Positions 46,134 to 58,952 of a stretch of 64,000 nt of DNA are shown one piece after another. This stretch comes from Medicago truncatula (Eukaryota > Streptophyta > Magnoliopsida > Fabales > Fabaceae). The stretch's first letter is position 1, and every line of letters starts with the position of its first letter. The translations under genes and the position numbers were made by a program. The stretch covers positions 42,652,755-42,716,754 of the forward strand of contig NC_053048.1 in NCBI RefSeq assembly GCF_003473485.1, given 5' to 3'. The notes below the pieces were generated by a model that saw only the letters and a program-made list of their open reading frames with translations, did no database searches and was not told the DNA's origin.

Positions 46134-47500
46134 TGAGATAATTAAAGGTTATGTTAGCCTATAGAGCGCGGGAGATATAGTTTCTTATTTTTCTGTGAAT
46201 TAAAATAAAGTTGTAAGGTAATTTAGCCAAGTTACTTCTGATGTATTTATTGCATTATGATTCCTAGGCATATACAGTATATAGTGAATCATATGTGAAA
46301 TTTGGTGGAAAAGCTTATTTGCTTGCTACAGCTACATACATAGTTTCGATACTAACTACATGGCACATGCATTTTGATTTGGCTATGAATTTTGGTGCCT
46401 TGTAAACTTCCATATACAAATATACATTACTATGATGATTTGGTGATGAATTTTGGTCTTGATGTCCCATTGACCATTGTAGTTTTTGGTCAAGGAGATG
46501 TTATATATTGATCATATTCTGGGTACAAGGTCAGGACTTTTGCATGATTCATACCACTGGAGAAAATAACAATATTTTGCTACGGCGATATTGCTTGGGG
46601 TAAAACTATGGAAATGTGAAGCTCTCCTGTTTATCTTTTTCACATTGCCCTATGACTAGTCTTATATTTTAGCTCATCCTGCTGGGTTTAGATTAAAATA
46701 TAAAATATAAACATGGTGAATTTTCTGAAAAAAAAAATGACTCAGCCAAATATGAAAACAAAATCCAGTTAACAAATAGGATGCTAATTATAAACATGTA
46801 CCTTAATGTTTCATGTCCCTTTTTGGTTAACTCTTCGGTTTTTAAAGAACATGAGTCTGTTAATCCTGCCCGAAAAATTGCTCATGCAGAAATTTTACTC
46901 GGACTCTCACAAATGATCATTCTTTTGGTGATGGAGCCGTTCAATTGCTTGGTTAATGTTTCATGTCTGTTTTTATAATTATGAATTATTCATATGATTC
47001 TGATTTTAATAATAAACTTTTCGCACATATAGCACGCTTTGTTTTACGTTGTCTGAGAAAAGTTTGTAAGTAGGTACTAGGTAGAGCACCATTTGGTCAA
47101 ATGAAATCGACCACTTCAATTATTTTGAAAAATATTATTGTAAGTCGATGGCTAGTTTTGCAAGGATCAGTGTATGTTTGTTTTCAATTTTAGAGGGGTA
47201 AAAATTAATTCTAGAGGTTATAGAATTAATTTCATCATATTTGGATGATTTAAAGAAGAACTGATTATGCTTGTAGAATTTATTATACTTTTGAAACTAG
47301 AATTTGTAGCTTTTGACTTCTACCTGAAGATAAATTTATTGTTAAATCCATTTTTATATAAATATATTCAATAAACTATTTTACATTCAACTAATTTTTT
47401 TTCAAAATCAATTTTACAAAATCAATTCATTCAAAATTAATTCATATATCCGAAGAATCAAACACAGTACTTAATTGTACACGGGAATACATTATGAAGG
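46134..47500. other. FAX1 3' flank; no other gene
   Basis: AATAAAGTT near 46206 could serve as the FAX1 polyadenylation signal. The remainder is AT-rich; the stretch at 47170-47460 resembles dispersed repeat sequence near 7.15-7.40 kb. Confidence 0.45.
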
Positions 47501-47511
47501 GTGGTCGATGG

Positions 47512-47789
47512 CAGGGATGATCCTGAGGGCGGGTTTGAGGGGCGGCGGTTCAGGGCACCATTTTTTTAGGGGCATCAAAATTATTATTTTTACTTAATAA
47601 TTAGTACTATATAGATATATTTCTTTTTAATTCGCTTTGATCAATTCTATTGATAAATATATTTTTAGATAACTTTGATTATAAATGAATATTTTGCAAC
47701 AAAAAATGCAAGAAGAATAATATTGGAATAATTAAAGCACACAATTTATTATTTCGCCTAGGGCATTAAAAATCTTAGGGCCGGTCCTG
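47512..47789. mobile_element. hAT-like MITE (278 bp)
   Basis: The left end CAGGGATGATCCTGAGGGCG and the right end in reverse CAGGACCGGCCCTAAG pair as short inverted repeats. They resemble the CAGGGCCGGCCCTGAG ends of plant hAT elements. GTCGATGG is exactly duplicated at 47504-47511 and 47790-47797, and an 8-bp duplication is the hAT signature. No transposase. Confidence 0.85.
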
Positions 47790-47797
47790 GTCGATGG

Positions 47798-48640
47798 CTA
47801 GTTCATGAACAATTATTGGAGATGATCTCCTACATTCTATTTCAAATTTACGAATGTGTAACTGATTTCCTAACTTGGAAAGTGGGATCGATGTTCAACA
47901 TTTGATGCATATCATTTTGAATGGGCTGATTTATGAAATTGTAGGGTGCCTGTATCCATTAGAGTTTTTGCTTAGTTTTTTGTTTGGGACTTCCCTCTTA
48001 TATATAACAAAAAACATATATATAACCTACTGGCTGCATACAAAAAATATCTATTATCGAATAGTTTGCCAAAATATATAACTTCAATTTTTTTAATTGC
48101 AAAATAACCTATATTTTCTGTTTTCAAATACCTGTACAAAAAAATTTGAAAATAGAAAATGAAATTATTAAACGTTTATGCAATTAAAATGCAAAGCTTT
48201 TAATTAAAAGTACAAACATTTTTTTTCAAAACAAACGGGCAATAGTTTCGGTGCATTTCAGATTTTTGGGATTTAATTGGAGGAGAGTTTGAATTGATGG
48301 TAATATGTATAATAATGATGTCAATGTGTACATCGTACATATATAATCATAAACCAGGGCACATCAATGTGAGTGTTTTGATGGATGTTGTCAATTGTGG
48401 TTGTGGATTTCTTTTTCTTTGATGCAAATTGTGGATGTGGATGTTGATGGATGAATGAATAATCTAATTGGTTTGAATATGAAAATGGAAAAAGTTGAGT
48501 CAACTTTGTGTTATTTTGATAAAAATTGACATCAAATTACACAACTTAAATATATATAGTTAACAAATTTTAATTGATGATTAATAAATTAGAAAAATTA
48601 TTTTGACAACATAAAAGTTATCCATGAATGATATTTTTTT
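47798..48640. other. No gene seen
   Basis: AT-rich intergenic sequence; the open frames here have no protein-like composition. Confidence 0.45.
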
Positions 48641-48642
48641 TT

Positions 48643-48720
48643 TGTCCAAGTAGTTTTGTGGTTAGAGCTTACATATTTTAAACGTGGAGAAGTGAGATGT
48701 CCGGAGTTCAATATTTTCTA
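48643..48720 (-). mobile_element. tRNA-derived SINE fragment
   Basis: A poly-T run followed by TGTCCAAGTAGTTTTGTGGT and GAGATGTCCGGAGTTCAA corresponds to the reverse complement of the 3' half and box B of the SINE at 50796-50930. It is truncated. Confidence 0.5.
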
Positions 48721-49955
48721 CTATTGTTATTTTAATAATAATTTTCTTTTCTTTCCTTTAGTTAGATTTAACACTTATTTTAAATGTATTTTGATAACCA
48801 ATAAAAAATAAAGAAAAAGAAAGTTATCACAAATAATATATATATATATAGGACAAATATTACCACTCGTCTATAATACTCTCATTAGAGATTTCTAAGT
48901 AGAACTAACATGTGATTAGTTATACTCCATATCTTGAGTTATAGAGATATATCTATCTTTCTTTTGTTTAGAAAGTGATGAATAATGGTCGTGCTGCACT
49001 GAGGTGACACAACTAAATTATATGGAATATATATCTCATATCAATTGTCAAAAGTCTGCATAACTGTGTTGCCTATATATGCCTAATAACCAACCCATTC
49101 TTCAATTGGAAAGGAAAAAGTTGATGATAGGGATTCCATAATAAGCGTGAACAATCATCATCTCCAGGTAGTGAACTATGTCTATGTGTTTCCAAATGAA
49201 GACTTAGACCACATCTTGCTAGGTTAACTATTAGACACGTACTAGTACTAGATAGAGGTTTTGATCAGCAAGTGGTTCATTCGTCAAATCTTCATGTTGT
49301 TAGGTTTCATGACATTTTGTATCTCTCTGTTCCATCGTTGAATTGAATTGAATTGAATTTGAAAGCCATGTTTTCAGTGACTAGTATTGTTATAGGGTTT
49401 TTCAGGTGGGGGTTCTTTTCTTTCTAGCTACATGGACATGCACTTTAAACGGTCACTTCATGTCGGACAAACAGTTCTCACTATATTGTTTTTTATTATG
49501 TGGCGATAAAATAACCTATTTAAGATAGGAGATTAGAAGAGTTAAATGTCATGGATTAAAATCATATAAAAACAAAACTAATAGTATAACCATTAACACA
49601 TTAATATTTGAGAGAGACCAATTTAGAGAATGGTGTAGGAGGGTTTTCTTAGTAATTTTCATAGTATTTTTTTTAGCTCAATTTTAGTAATTTTATGTTT
49701 TTGTTTGTTATTTTTGACATATTAGAATTTGTTATTTTCTTATTTTAAGTTTAACGGTTGTAGCTTAAGAGACGACTTTTATTCATTCAATAATATTTTA
49801 GAGAGTTTTCTCAATTTATGGTAGATTCAAGAACCTTATTTTTACAAGTTTGTCGCTTGCAAAGTTGGTTCTTTCAATCTAGATTTAGTGTTTGCTAGTT
49901 TATGTTTTCGACTGCGTCAAAGACTGATTAATTAAATATTATATTCGATGAGTTG
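48721..49955. other. No gene seen
   Basis: AT-rich intergenic sequence including a short TA run near 48838. Nothing else is recognisable. Confidence 0.45.
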
Positions 49956-49961
49956 TTGTCT

Positions 49962-50075
49962 TTTTTTTGTCAAGTAGTTTAGCGGCTAGAGAAATTGAAT
50001 AAATGGGATGTTTGAGGTTCGATCCTATCCCCGTATAAATATATTTTTTTATGCAGGGATTGATGTTCGAACCGC
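49962..50075 (-). mobile_element. tRNA-derived SINE, decayed copy
   Basis: TTTTTTTGTCAAGTAGTTTAGCGGCTAGAG followed by GTTTGAGGTTCGATCC is the reverse of a tRNA-related SINE with a B-box-like word. It is related to the SINE at 50.8 kb but more diverged. Confidence 0.45.
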
Positions 50076-50079
50076 TAAT

Positions 50080-50778
50080 TGAATTATTTTATTTTTTTTT
50101 ATACAAATTGACCTGTTTATATATTTATGAAAAATGTTATATGGACATTTTTGTTGTGTGGCACCGTATATATAAACGGTGTAGATATATTACGGTTTAA
50201 AGGTCCTTCGTGCAATATTGTTTATGGGTAATGGATGTGTTGGATATCTTGTTCACGAAAATCTCTCTTATCAATATTATATTTGAAAGGTCTTGTTAAC
50301 AAGTGTTCTAAGGACAGGATTTTAAATTAAGAAATTCGTTGTAAAAGTCTACTGTTTTAATTTTCGATACATAATTTTTCATAAAAACTTACTATCTAAA
50401 GTTTTTAAAAAGGTATCTTAAGGGGACTCATTAACATCTTCCTTATTTGAATTAATGTTAAACATGTTTTTTGTCCCTATAAATATGTCAGCTTTTCGTT
50501 TTAGTCCTTATAAAAAATTCTTCAACATTTAGTCTCCAAAAGTTTTTCATCTTCAGTTTTGTTTTTTCTTTTAAAGTAAACTCATATGTAGAATTCATAT
50601 TTTTGAATAACATTATACAGAAAAATTTATGATATTATAAGAAATTCTCCCAAAAAATTAGAAATTTTTTAATAAAACATGAATTAAATATGCATTGTCC
50701 ATAACTGAGTTAAACTTATAAGGACAAATAAAAGAAACTATCTATTGATTAGTAGAAAAAGATGAATTTATGTTATAT
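50080..50778. other. No gene seen
   Basis: AT-rich intergenic sequence with no supported feature. Confidence 0.4.
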
Positions 50779-50795
50779 AAAGTAACAATATATTT

Positions 50796-50930
50796 ATCCC
50801 CGTGAGCTTAGCTCAGTTGGTAGGGATATCGCATTTTATATGCAGGGGTCGGGGTTCGAATCCCAGACACTCCACTTCTCCACAATTAAATTGTGTGAGC
50901 TCTAGCCATTAGGCTATTGACAAAAAAAAA
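50796..50930 (+). mobile_element. tRNA-derived SINE with target duplication
   Basis: Box A (TTAGCTCAGTTGGTAGGG) and box B (GGGGTTCGAATCCC) of a tRNA-like head are spaced as in RNA polymerase III promoters. They are followed by TGTGAGCTCTAGCCATTAGG, a body shared by legume SINEs as far as I recall, and an A-rich tail. AAGTAACAATATATTT is duplicated at 50780-50795 and 50930-50945. The inexact acceptor-stem sequence shows it is a SINE and not a working tRNA gene. Confidence 0.87.
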
Positions 50931-50945
50931 AGTAACAATATATTT

Positions 50946-53150
50946 GTTAAAGTATATTAAGAGTATATATGGTCATCAAAATCCTGCAAAAGAAAGAAGG
51001 CGTATTTTTCAAAATACAAGATTTAGGTATAAACACATCCTATTTTTTTCACAATAATAAATACTACTCCTATTGAGAGTATTGATTACAAATAAAAATA
51101 ATGGTAGTAAAATAATTTCACACAAAGGTAAATATTTTACTTGAAAACACATACTAGTGGTAAGAGCTTTTAACTGTAACCTCAAGGTCGTGACTTTAAA
51201 TTTTTCAGGAGACACTTTTAAAATGATCATTAATGTCATTTTAATAAAAAAAAAAAATCTCTTCTCCAATTGTTCTTTTTTAAATATCAAGATAATATCA
51301 GTTAATATTGAAAAGTACACTAAAATATTTTAATATCATATCTTTTTATATACTTTATTTTATAAGAATATATCTTTTTATATATTAAAGAAATGATTAG
51401 GGAATTTTTTTTCATAAAAAATATTAACTTAACTTGTTTTATTTAATTTTTTTAAGCAGGTTTATGTTTCTTATCTATAATGTTCAGAGAACATGCAAAA
51501 ATATGATAACCTAGGAAATAAATAGTCCCACAAAGATGAATATTTTAATATCTAAGTAAATGGGGAGTAAAAATATATAATAAAGTAGAAAAAAAATCAT
51601 AGGGAGACTGAACATTTAAATTTAAAAATAAAAAAAAAAAACATTATCATCTAAATTGTTTTGAATAATAATTTTGATGTCATATAACTTTTTTTTAAAA
51701 GTTTATTGGATAAGAAAAACAAAGTTGTGTTTTAGAGCCCACACTTAAGCACGCGAGGTGTGACACTTAAGCGTGAAGAGTGAGTTTGGTGATGTGTCAT
51801 AGTGTACTAACGTGGTAGGGTACATATGAAGATTGCCAAATGGCAAGCTTTTCTCATTAGAGATAAATGCATGTCCAATTGAGTGGTGCATTCGTCTCCA
51901 GTAAAATTTAAATAATCGTTTATATATAATTATATAAATTTCTCATATTAAAATTTTCTCCCGTGACTGTTGTCATGTATCCGACATTACTCCATGAGTA
52001 ATAACAAACCATATGCATGATTGTTTAGTTACTTATATTAAAAAAAAAAAAAAAAAAAAGGAGAAATTGATTCAATATTTTTTAAAATATAAAAATTGTT
52101 CAAAATTTACACCTATTTTATCTAAGCGTAGTCTTTCTTTCTTCTAATTCTAAACTTTATTTCAATTTTTTTATTTTTTTTTCTACAATATTAAACTAAA
52201 TTAAATTTGTTCTTTTTAATAAATTAATTAACTAGTTTCAAAAGACAATTCATAGATATTATTTATATTGAAAAAAAGGACAAACAACACTAACTTGCCA
52301 TCTCCACGCTAGTACGTAGATACCATTTTGCGGTCAATTTTTGCGGCCAAAAGAACTAACAACTTCAATACATAGAATTGCATAATTTTGTACTTGAAAT
52401 TTTTGTTCCCCCCACCTCATCCCCTCTCTCTCTCTCTCTCTCTCTCTCTCCCCCTTGGATGGTTTTCGCCATATAGAGAGGTTGTACGTTAAGGTTCCTA
52501 TAGAGGATAACATTGCACGTGAACTAGATAGTGTATACACCATACATGCATGTGCTCACCTTCCTCTTTCTCTAATTTAGAAAAACGACTATATATTATA
52601 GTCGTGTATTTTCTTCGTGACATTAATTTTCTCCTTGCATATTTATAATCATCAAATCAAAATGCTAATACAATTTTAGGGTTATCTTATCTCCACTAGG
52701 GCACTTCTCTATTACATGATCAATTTGCTTTGTAGGGGACACTTTTAATTCTAACTTTCTAAGTCACATATGTAGAGAGAAGGCATGTTCATAAATAAGG
52801 CCACTTTATAATTAATTTGGATTATCTTAGCCATTAATTTGTTGACCCAAAAACATCTTTTTCTATATATAGTGATACAAAGAATATCTGTTTGATATTG
52901 ATAACTCGGTGTATAGGCACTATAGATAGCCACGTCGATCAGTTACATCATGCATCTAGCCTATGCAAATCAAATAAACTGGTTAGTGCTTTAGATGACT
53001 AAAGTTTGTACAAGGACTTAAAAGTTATATACAAACACACGAGATATATTCTATTTCAGCCCATCCTCATCACAAATTAAATATACCTGCAAAGACATAT
53101 CCGCCAATAAATTTAAAGCATAATCTAATAGACACTAACATGTGTACTTC
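50946..53150. other. No gene seen
   Basis: AT-rich, with A-runs (52040-52059) and a (CT)n tract. The frames are low-complexity. A decayed SINE-like block (GTGAGTCTAACTTAATTGAT at 53222) starts just beyond, ending in an A-run at 53316-53342. Confidence 0.45.
52424..52450. repeat. (CT)n microsatellite
   Basis: Pure CT dinucleotide run of about 27 bp. Confidence 0.9.
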
Positions 53151-53214
53151 GGTTACCCTCAAATCGGTTGGCTGAAAATTCATTCTTCAATCTTGATGAT
53201 ATAAGTTTGAATAT

Positions 53215-53311
53215 ATGTTCGTGAGTCTAACTTAATTGATATAGATAATGCGTTATAACATGAAGAATGGGGTTCTCATTTATCACGTTAAAGGGTGAAT
53301 TTTACGCTAGA

Positions 53312-53342
<31 letters not shown>
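53215..53342 (+). mobile_element. Decayed SINE-like sequence
   Basis: GTGAGTCTAACTTAATTGAT resembles a mutated box A region of the SINE at 50.8 kb. It ends GCTAGATTGTT plus a run of 27 As. Box B is unclear. Confidence 0.4.
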
Positions 53343-53786
53343 CAATAATAATTAAGGGAGATGGGCATATGCGCATCTATACATTTGTTAATGTTGATTT
53401 TCCATATTGGTATGTGCAATAAATTTTCTAAAATACCCAAGAACATCCCAATGTGATCATAGGGATAATCTCTTCTAACTTTTTTTTTTGTTAACTCTTT
53501 GATTTTAAAGGGAATAATAAGATACTAATAATCTTCAATTGAGAGGTAAATAAAGTTTGATTAAGAATTGTTCTACTAAAAAATCGAACTTGAATTCTTC
53601 TTAACAATTCATTATTTGGTGGAACTCATTAACCACTTGAGTTCAATCACTTGATTATTGAGCAAATTATCTCTTCTAACGTAACATAAGGTATTAAGTG
53701 AATTTCATCATAAAAATGCAGCATCATTAAAACTCTTGAGAGGGGACATTATCAAATGTTTAATCATATCCATCTCGAGAGATAAT
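53343..53786. other. No gene seen
   Basis: AT-rich intergenic DNA; nothing recognisable. Confidence 0.4.
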
Positions 53787-53796
53787 GTATATAGAG

Positions 53797-55618
53797 GGCC
53801 CGGGCTAGCGTGAGCATAGAAAATAGGTCTCTCACGGTGAAAATTTAATTTTGTCCATCAGATATATAAATATATTATGTAGTGGTTAGGATGGTTTACT
53901 GAAACCTGTCTTCCACCGGGTGTGAAACAGTGTCCATTTGTTTTTAATTTTTTTTTCAACAGTATCCGAAATCAATAAATGTTACAGGGAAGGCTTTGCT
54001 GTTCTTCGGAGGATCCTGTAGATCGACCAATTTGCAAGGGTTTCCCCACCACCGTTCGCGTCCAAATTTCAGGCTCCCGTGGTCGTGTTCGTGAAATCCA
54101 TTTCTTTCATTAATTTATTTGTGTTTACTAAATTTTATTTCTTTAATTAAAATTAAAAAGTGGAAAGGAATAAAAAAAAAAGTGAGAAGTACATTATTGA
54201 CTGAAATTTCCGTCGGTAATGCAGATCAATATAAACATTACTGGCGGAATTTTCCCTCAGTAATGCAGAGGTAGTTTTGACAAAGCATTACTGAGGGATT
54301 ATTCCGCCAGTAAAAACCAGATTTCTTGTAGTGAGTTATTCCCTTCAAAATTGTACAGTTTCTTTTATTTTTGACAAAAAATAAAAGCACGGTTACATTA
54401 TTAAGATGATTTAAAATTCCAATATCACAATTAGTAAAATTTCTTTTTAAACTAAATTATGTATTTCGATGTATTCATTATCCTTAAATCACGTTTGACT
54501 AAGCGTGTTTAAAACCGAACTAATAAAATAGAAAAACCGCAAACCGAACCAATCTAAATTGAAACCTCAAAAAATGGCACTTGGTTCGGATGTATTCAGA
54601 CAATTTTTTTACTCAATAGCATGATTTTGTTTGGTTTGCGGTTTTGATTTTACCAATCGAACCAAACCAAACAGCAACATCAAAAAAAAAAAAAAACTAA
54701 ATGGAAATTTTAAGAAAATGACATTTTTTTTTCTCTTGTTAAGTTTCCTCTCTTTTTTTTTCCTTTAAAAAACATATTTTTGTGGTATTTGAACTCTTAA
54801 AGAATGATAAAAAAATTTAGTCTTTTGTAATTTTTACAAAATTTAATTACTTTTTGTCCACGTTTAAACTTTGGTGTACGTAGTTGGGTACATTGTTTGA
54901 TGAAAATAAAATCGTAATGTTGGATGAAATTTAAAACATTGCTGAAAATATATTGTGTTTTATCTTTGAAATTTTATTTTAATGTTGAAAACAAAAAAAA
55001 ATTATGGTATAAGCAAAATTACAGCAGCCGATCCAATCCAAATTGCATTTGTTTGATTTGGTTTGGTTTGGTTCGGATTTTATTTTAAAAGTCAACCGAA
55101 CCAAATCAAACCGCATACTTTTTCAGCTTACGGTTCAGATGAAATTTAGCCTCAAAATCGAACCGCACCGCACCACAAATACCCATTCGTTTGGCATTTT
55201 ATGCGGGAGTTAACGACACGAATTAGTAAAACCAAATGGGAGGAGATTAATTTAAAAAATAAGATACGGTTAAAACCAAATGGGTTGATAATATCGGATT
55301 AGAAAAAAAAAAAATCCACTTTTTTTTTTGAAGGAAAAAAAAAATTCCACTTGTTAACGAGATCATTAACCTACTAAAAATAAGATACATACATAGAATT
55401 GTCTATTGATGTATTTTTATATAATGAGTAATATTTTTTTATTAAAGCTTAAAATTGATCCGTAAACGTATTAAGTTTATTGAAGATGCAGAAATGGAAA
55501 AAACATATTAAATGTAATTAATAAAAAAATGGTAAAATCGGCTTCACCTGTTATAAGCGGTAGATTTTCAGTTTTCACGGTGAGCGACCTATTTTCTATG
55601 CTCACGCTAGAACTCGCC
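53797..55618. mobile_element. Mutator-like element (1.82 kb), non-autonomous
   Basis: The terminal inverted repeats begin GGCCCGGGCTAGCGTGAGCA on the left and, in reverse, GGCGAGTTCTAGCGTGAGCA on the right. They continue as ATAGAAAATAGGTC(T/G)CTCAC over about 50 bp. TATATAGAG is exactly duplicated at 53788-53796 and 55619-55627. A 9-bp duplication with long terminal repeats is typical of Mutator-like elements. There is no transposase frame. The interior carries a GC-rich insert at 53985-54105, a CACTA-type end at 54322-54333, and an inverted repeat rich in CCGAACC words (54505-54690 against 55040-55180). Confidence 0.85.
54230..54333. mobile_element. Nested CACTA-like terminus
   Basis: The sequence ends TTTCTTGTAGTG, the reverse of CACTACAAGAAA, the terminal repeat of plant CACTA (En/Spm) elements. 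ACTGGCGGAATTTTCCCTCA (54238) and its inverted partner (54282-54313) form a subterminal hairpin. The opposite terminus was not found in the window. Confidence 0.6.
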
Positions 55619-55627
55619 TATATAGAG

Positions 55628-58250
55628 ACCTAAGTTATATCAAATACATGTTCTGAAATAGTAAAATCTCAAACTCAGAACAAAGTGATGTTTTTGAAAA
55701 GTAAAGATCCTATCATGGAAAGTTTCTTGTATTGGATAAAGCAGACAGTAAGTTGTGCACTATTAGCACATTTATAGAAACCCTCTAATGACACGTTTCG
55801 GGGTTGGAGTGGTTGCAAGTATGATAAATTACTAACAAATGATGCAGCATCACTTTCATGTCTGATAAATTTATGACAAGTTACACTCAAGTCAAGGTCT
55901 ATACTTACCCCCCCATCGTTTTGATTATTCAATATCTAGCACGTGAATTGATAACGAAATTTCACAGATGGAATCTCTTGAGCTGGATGAACCTTCTTCT
56001 ACAAGGAAAAAAATGGTGGAAGGAGAGCATATTTATGGTGTGGTGCACGGCAGAAGACAATTTTCTTACTAAGAAAAATATATATTAGGGTATTCTTTGC
56101 GTTAATCATTCAGTTTTTAAGGGAAACAGGTCTAATAATCCAAAATTAGGCAGGAAGATAAACAAAATCCAACTAAAAATTAATGTTTTTAGGGTATTGA
56201 TTAAACAATTACAATGTGTTTGTTAATTTATTTGACTTATTTTTTCAACCAAACTTTTATTTTAATATTTCTTAAACAATATCCTTAAAACAACTGTTAT
56301 CGTAAAAGTGTTTTACCACACCTATGTCTTTTCAAGTTTATTCTTAAACTAGTATTCTTTTCAAATTAGTTACCATATAAGGGTAAGCCACAATTGCCAC
56401 CAAAATTTATGGATTTTCTTTATTTTATTTTTTTTAAATGCATTTTTTTGTTATTTTTGAAAAATTGAAGTTTGGTCTCTATTTAAAAAAAAAAATCATT
56501 TTATTTTGCCACCATTTACCTTTTTATGAATTTTGGTCCTTCCTCCAAGTTTTTAGTCATTTTTTATGATGTAGTTTATTCATTTATGACGTGAGAAAAT
56601 TTATTAGGACATAATAAATATCCATGTTAGCAAAAATATGACTAGTAAGCTGACACATCATCGAAAGTTAGTGAATGATCACCTATTTATATGTGGTGAG
56701 TTCGCTTAATTCACTCTTCAAATTACAGATTGCCTAGCGAGCTAGGTTATTATGGTGCATCCTCCAATACTCAAGTCAGGCAGTTAGAACGGACCACTTG
56801 TCCTCAATGACACAGAGACATCCCTAATGACAATGACACATGTCGCATGTGCCCTATGAAAACTTCATGTTGGATCCACTTAATCTCACTTAGCGAGATC
56901 AAATTCGTTTATCGAATTTTAAATTCGCTCATAGAAGAAATCCAATTAATGATTTCTTTCACACGAAGCAACACTCTTTCTAAACACTTTTAGACTCCGG
57001 AGTAACATAATAAAAGAAAAGGATATTGAAAACTAAAAGTAGTAGTTTTGCATTGAAAATTACAACTTTTAAAGAGTTGAATTCAACACTTTTCACCACT
57101 TTCAACACATTATTTCTATTTGCGTTCTCTTAAACAATATCCTAAAGGCACTCTTTAGTACTTTCCATAAAATAAAATAAAAAATACCCCTGACTAACAT
57201 AGAAACGAAGATGCAGTCTATTTCTAACATATATGCGAATTATAGAGAAAATGAAGTGTTACAAAGAGAAACCGAGGCACAATACCGTATAGGTCATTCA
57301 GAAAATATACCGAGCATTTTATATTGCTCCTTAATACTTTTTAAGATTATAGGATAGGAACACAAAGACAGAAGTAGAAGAGGCTAGCTTCGGCTCCAAA
57401 TAATACCAACAACAAGTATATTAAAAATGACAAAACTATACCCAAATATGGGTATAACGAAACTCTCTAGCATACATATGTCTTGAAGTAGTTTACACAT
57501 AAAAATTTAATTTTTGGATGGTACAACACTCACTACCTCATAACCACCTCAAGTTATCATGGATCCACACCCAAAGCATCTTCACTATCCTTTTCTGCGG
57601 TGTTGCTTTCCCTAAGCTCATCCTCCCATAATATATATTCAAATAAGAAATGTCTAAACAAAACAAAATAAAAAATAAATAAGGAATGTCCACTTCAATT
57701 TAAACTTGTGATAATATTGTAGATAAATGCGACTTTTGATATCGACTTCAATTAATATTAAAGTTTGGTGTTCTTTTTGTATTTTCCACATGACATCACT
57801 TCACTTCAACTTTATTTATCGAGTCAATGTTATTTGAACATCAATTTGGTTGACAACCACGTTGACAACCATATTTTTACAAAGAAAAATATGTATTGGC
57901 ACAAAAATCAAAGCAATAGAGAGAGAAAGTAAAAATATAATGCGAGTGTGAGAGAGAAAGTTGTCATAAAAATTGTTAGAAAATGGATGTACAAATATCA
58001 TTTCTCTTATAATTATAGGATCAAATTTAGAAGTTAGGAAGATGCTAGCTTTCATTCCACTACTGGTATGCCCTTGTGACCATCACGTGGACAGTCCCTA
58101 CATGATTCAATTTCAATTTTCCCTTTCTTATTATTAAGATGTCAGGCTTAGCTTGCACAAAGTGCTTCTCCAGTTCATGTCTACATCGGCACCAAGAAGA
58201 AACCACTTTCATAAGATTATTATCGTTTTCCCATATACCATATATTGCAG
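55628..58250. other. No supported gene
   Basis: The frames at 55675-55932 (minus) and 55858-56088 (plus) are of moderate length, overlap each other, and show no similarity I recognise. AT-rich sequence otherwise. Confidence 0.4.
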
Positions 58251-58252
58251 GT

Positions 58253-58330
58253 TTTTTCTAAATTACCTTAGAAGAATGGTGGGTAATTTATCCACCAACC
58301 AATGAAAATGAGCCAATCACATTAATTTTT
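58253..58330. mobile_element. Half copy of the GRP-A intron MITE family
   Basis: TTTTCTAAATTACCTTAGAA followed by GAATGGTGGGTAATTTATCC and CCAATGAAAATGAGC matches one arm of the foldback at 2447-2618. Confidence 0.5.
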
Positions 58331-58882
58331 CTTCATCACACGTGTCTTATACATACAATCACCATGCAATAACTTTAAGCAAAATTTATTTGTATATAAC
58401 AAGCTAGATTATTTCATCAAAACTATGATGACACTAAAGAACTAGAAAAATCAAACAAATCTAGAAAAAGAAGACTATGTTAACGTTGTAAGTGCAAGAG
58501 ACCATCAAGTATGATTTCTAGATGAAAAATCAAAACCACTAACTTATAACAGAACTGTTTTCTTCTCTATAAATGGACACAATTGCAATTTGCAAAGCAA
58601 TATCGCATTTATATTTTAATCTCCGAGAGATTGGTTGAGAATTCTTAAAACATCTCACCACAAGCAATTGATATATGTATAGTTGGTTAATTAACTAGTG
58701 TTGTGACTCTTGACAAATATGAGTGACTTGTCCAAGCTTATATGATATCTAAACATCGTTATATTTCTGTTAAAAAGAACTATAAAATGTTTTATAAAAT
58801 ATAAGAATATAATCATTAATTGTTTTCATGTGTAACTTAAAGAATTATGTAAAATACAATATAAATTTATATATGTAGTCAG

Positions 58883-58886
<4 letters not shown>

Positions 58887-58950
<64 letters not shown>
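58887..58950. repeat. (TA)n microsatellite
   Basis: TA dinucleotide run of about 64 bp. Confidence 0.95.

Positions 58951-58952
<2 letters not shown>

Noticed and set aside
46781-46978. 65-codon frame downstream of FAX1
   Set aside because: It includes an internal repeated word (CTTAATGTTTCATGTC / GTTAATGTTTCATGTC) and has no family similarity. It is likely chance.
50796-50875. Possible tRNA gene
   Set aside because: A and B boxes are present, but the acceptor and anticodon stems do not pair as in a tRNA. It is followed by a SINE body, a poly-A tail and target duplications.
55675-56088. Overlapping frames on both strands near the Mutator-like element
   Set aside because: Neither shows a recognisable motif. 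They overlap each other and have no promoter or splice signals I could support.
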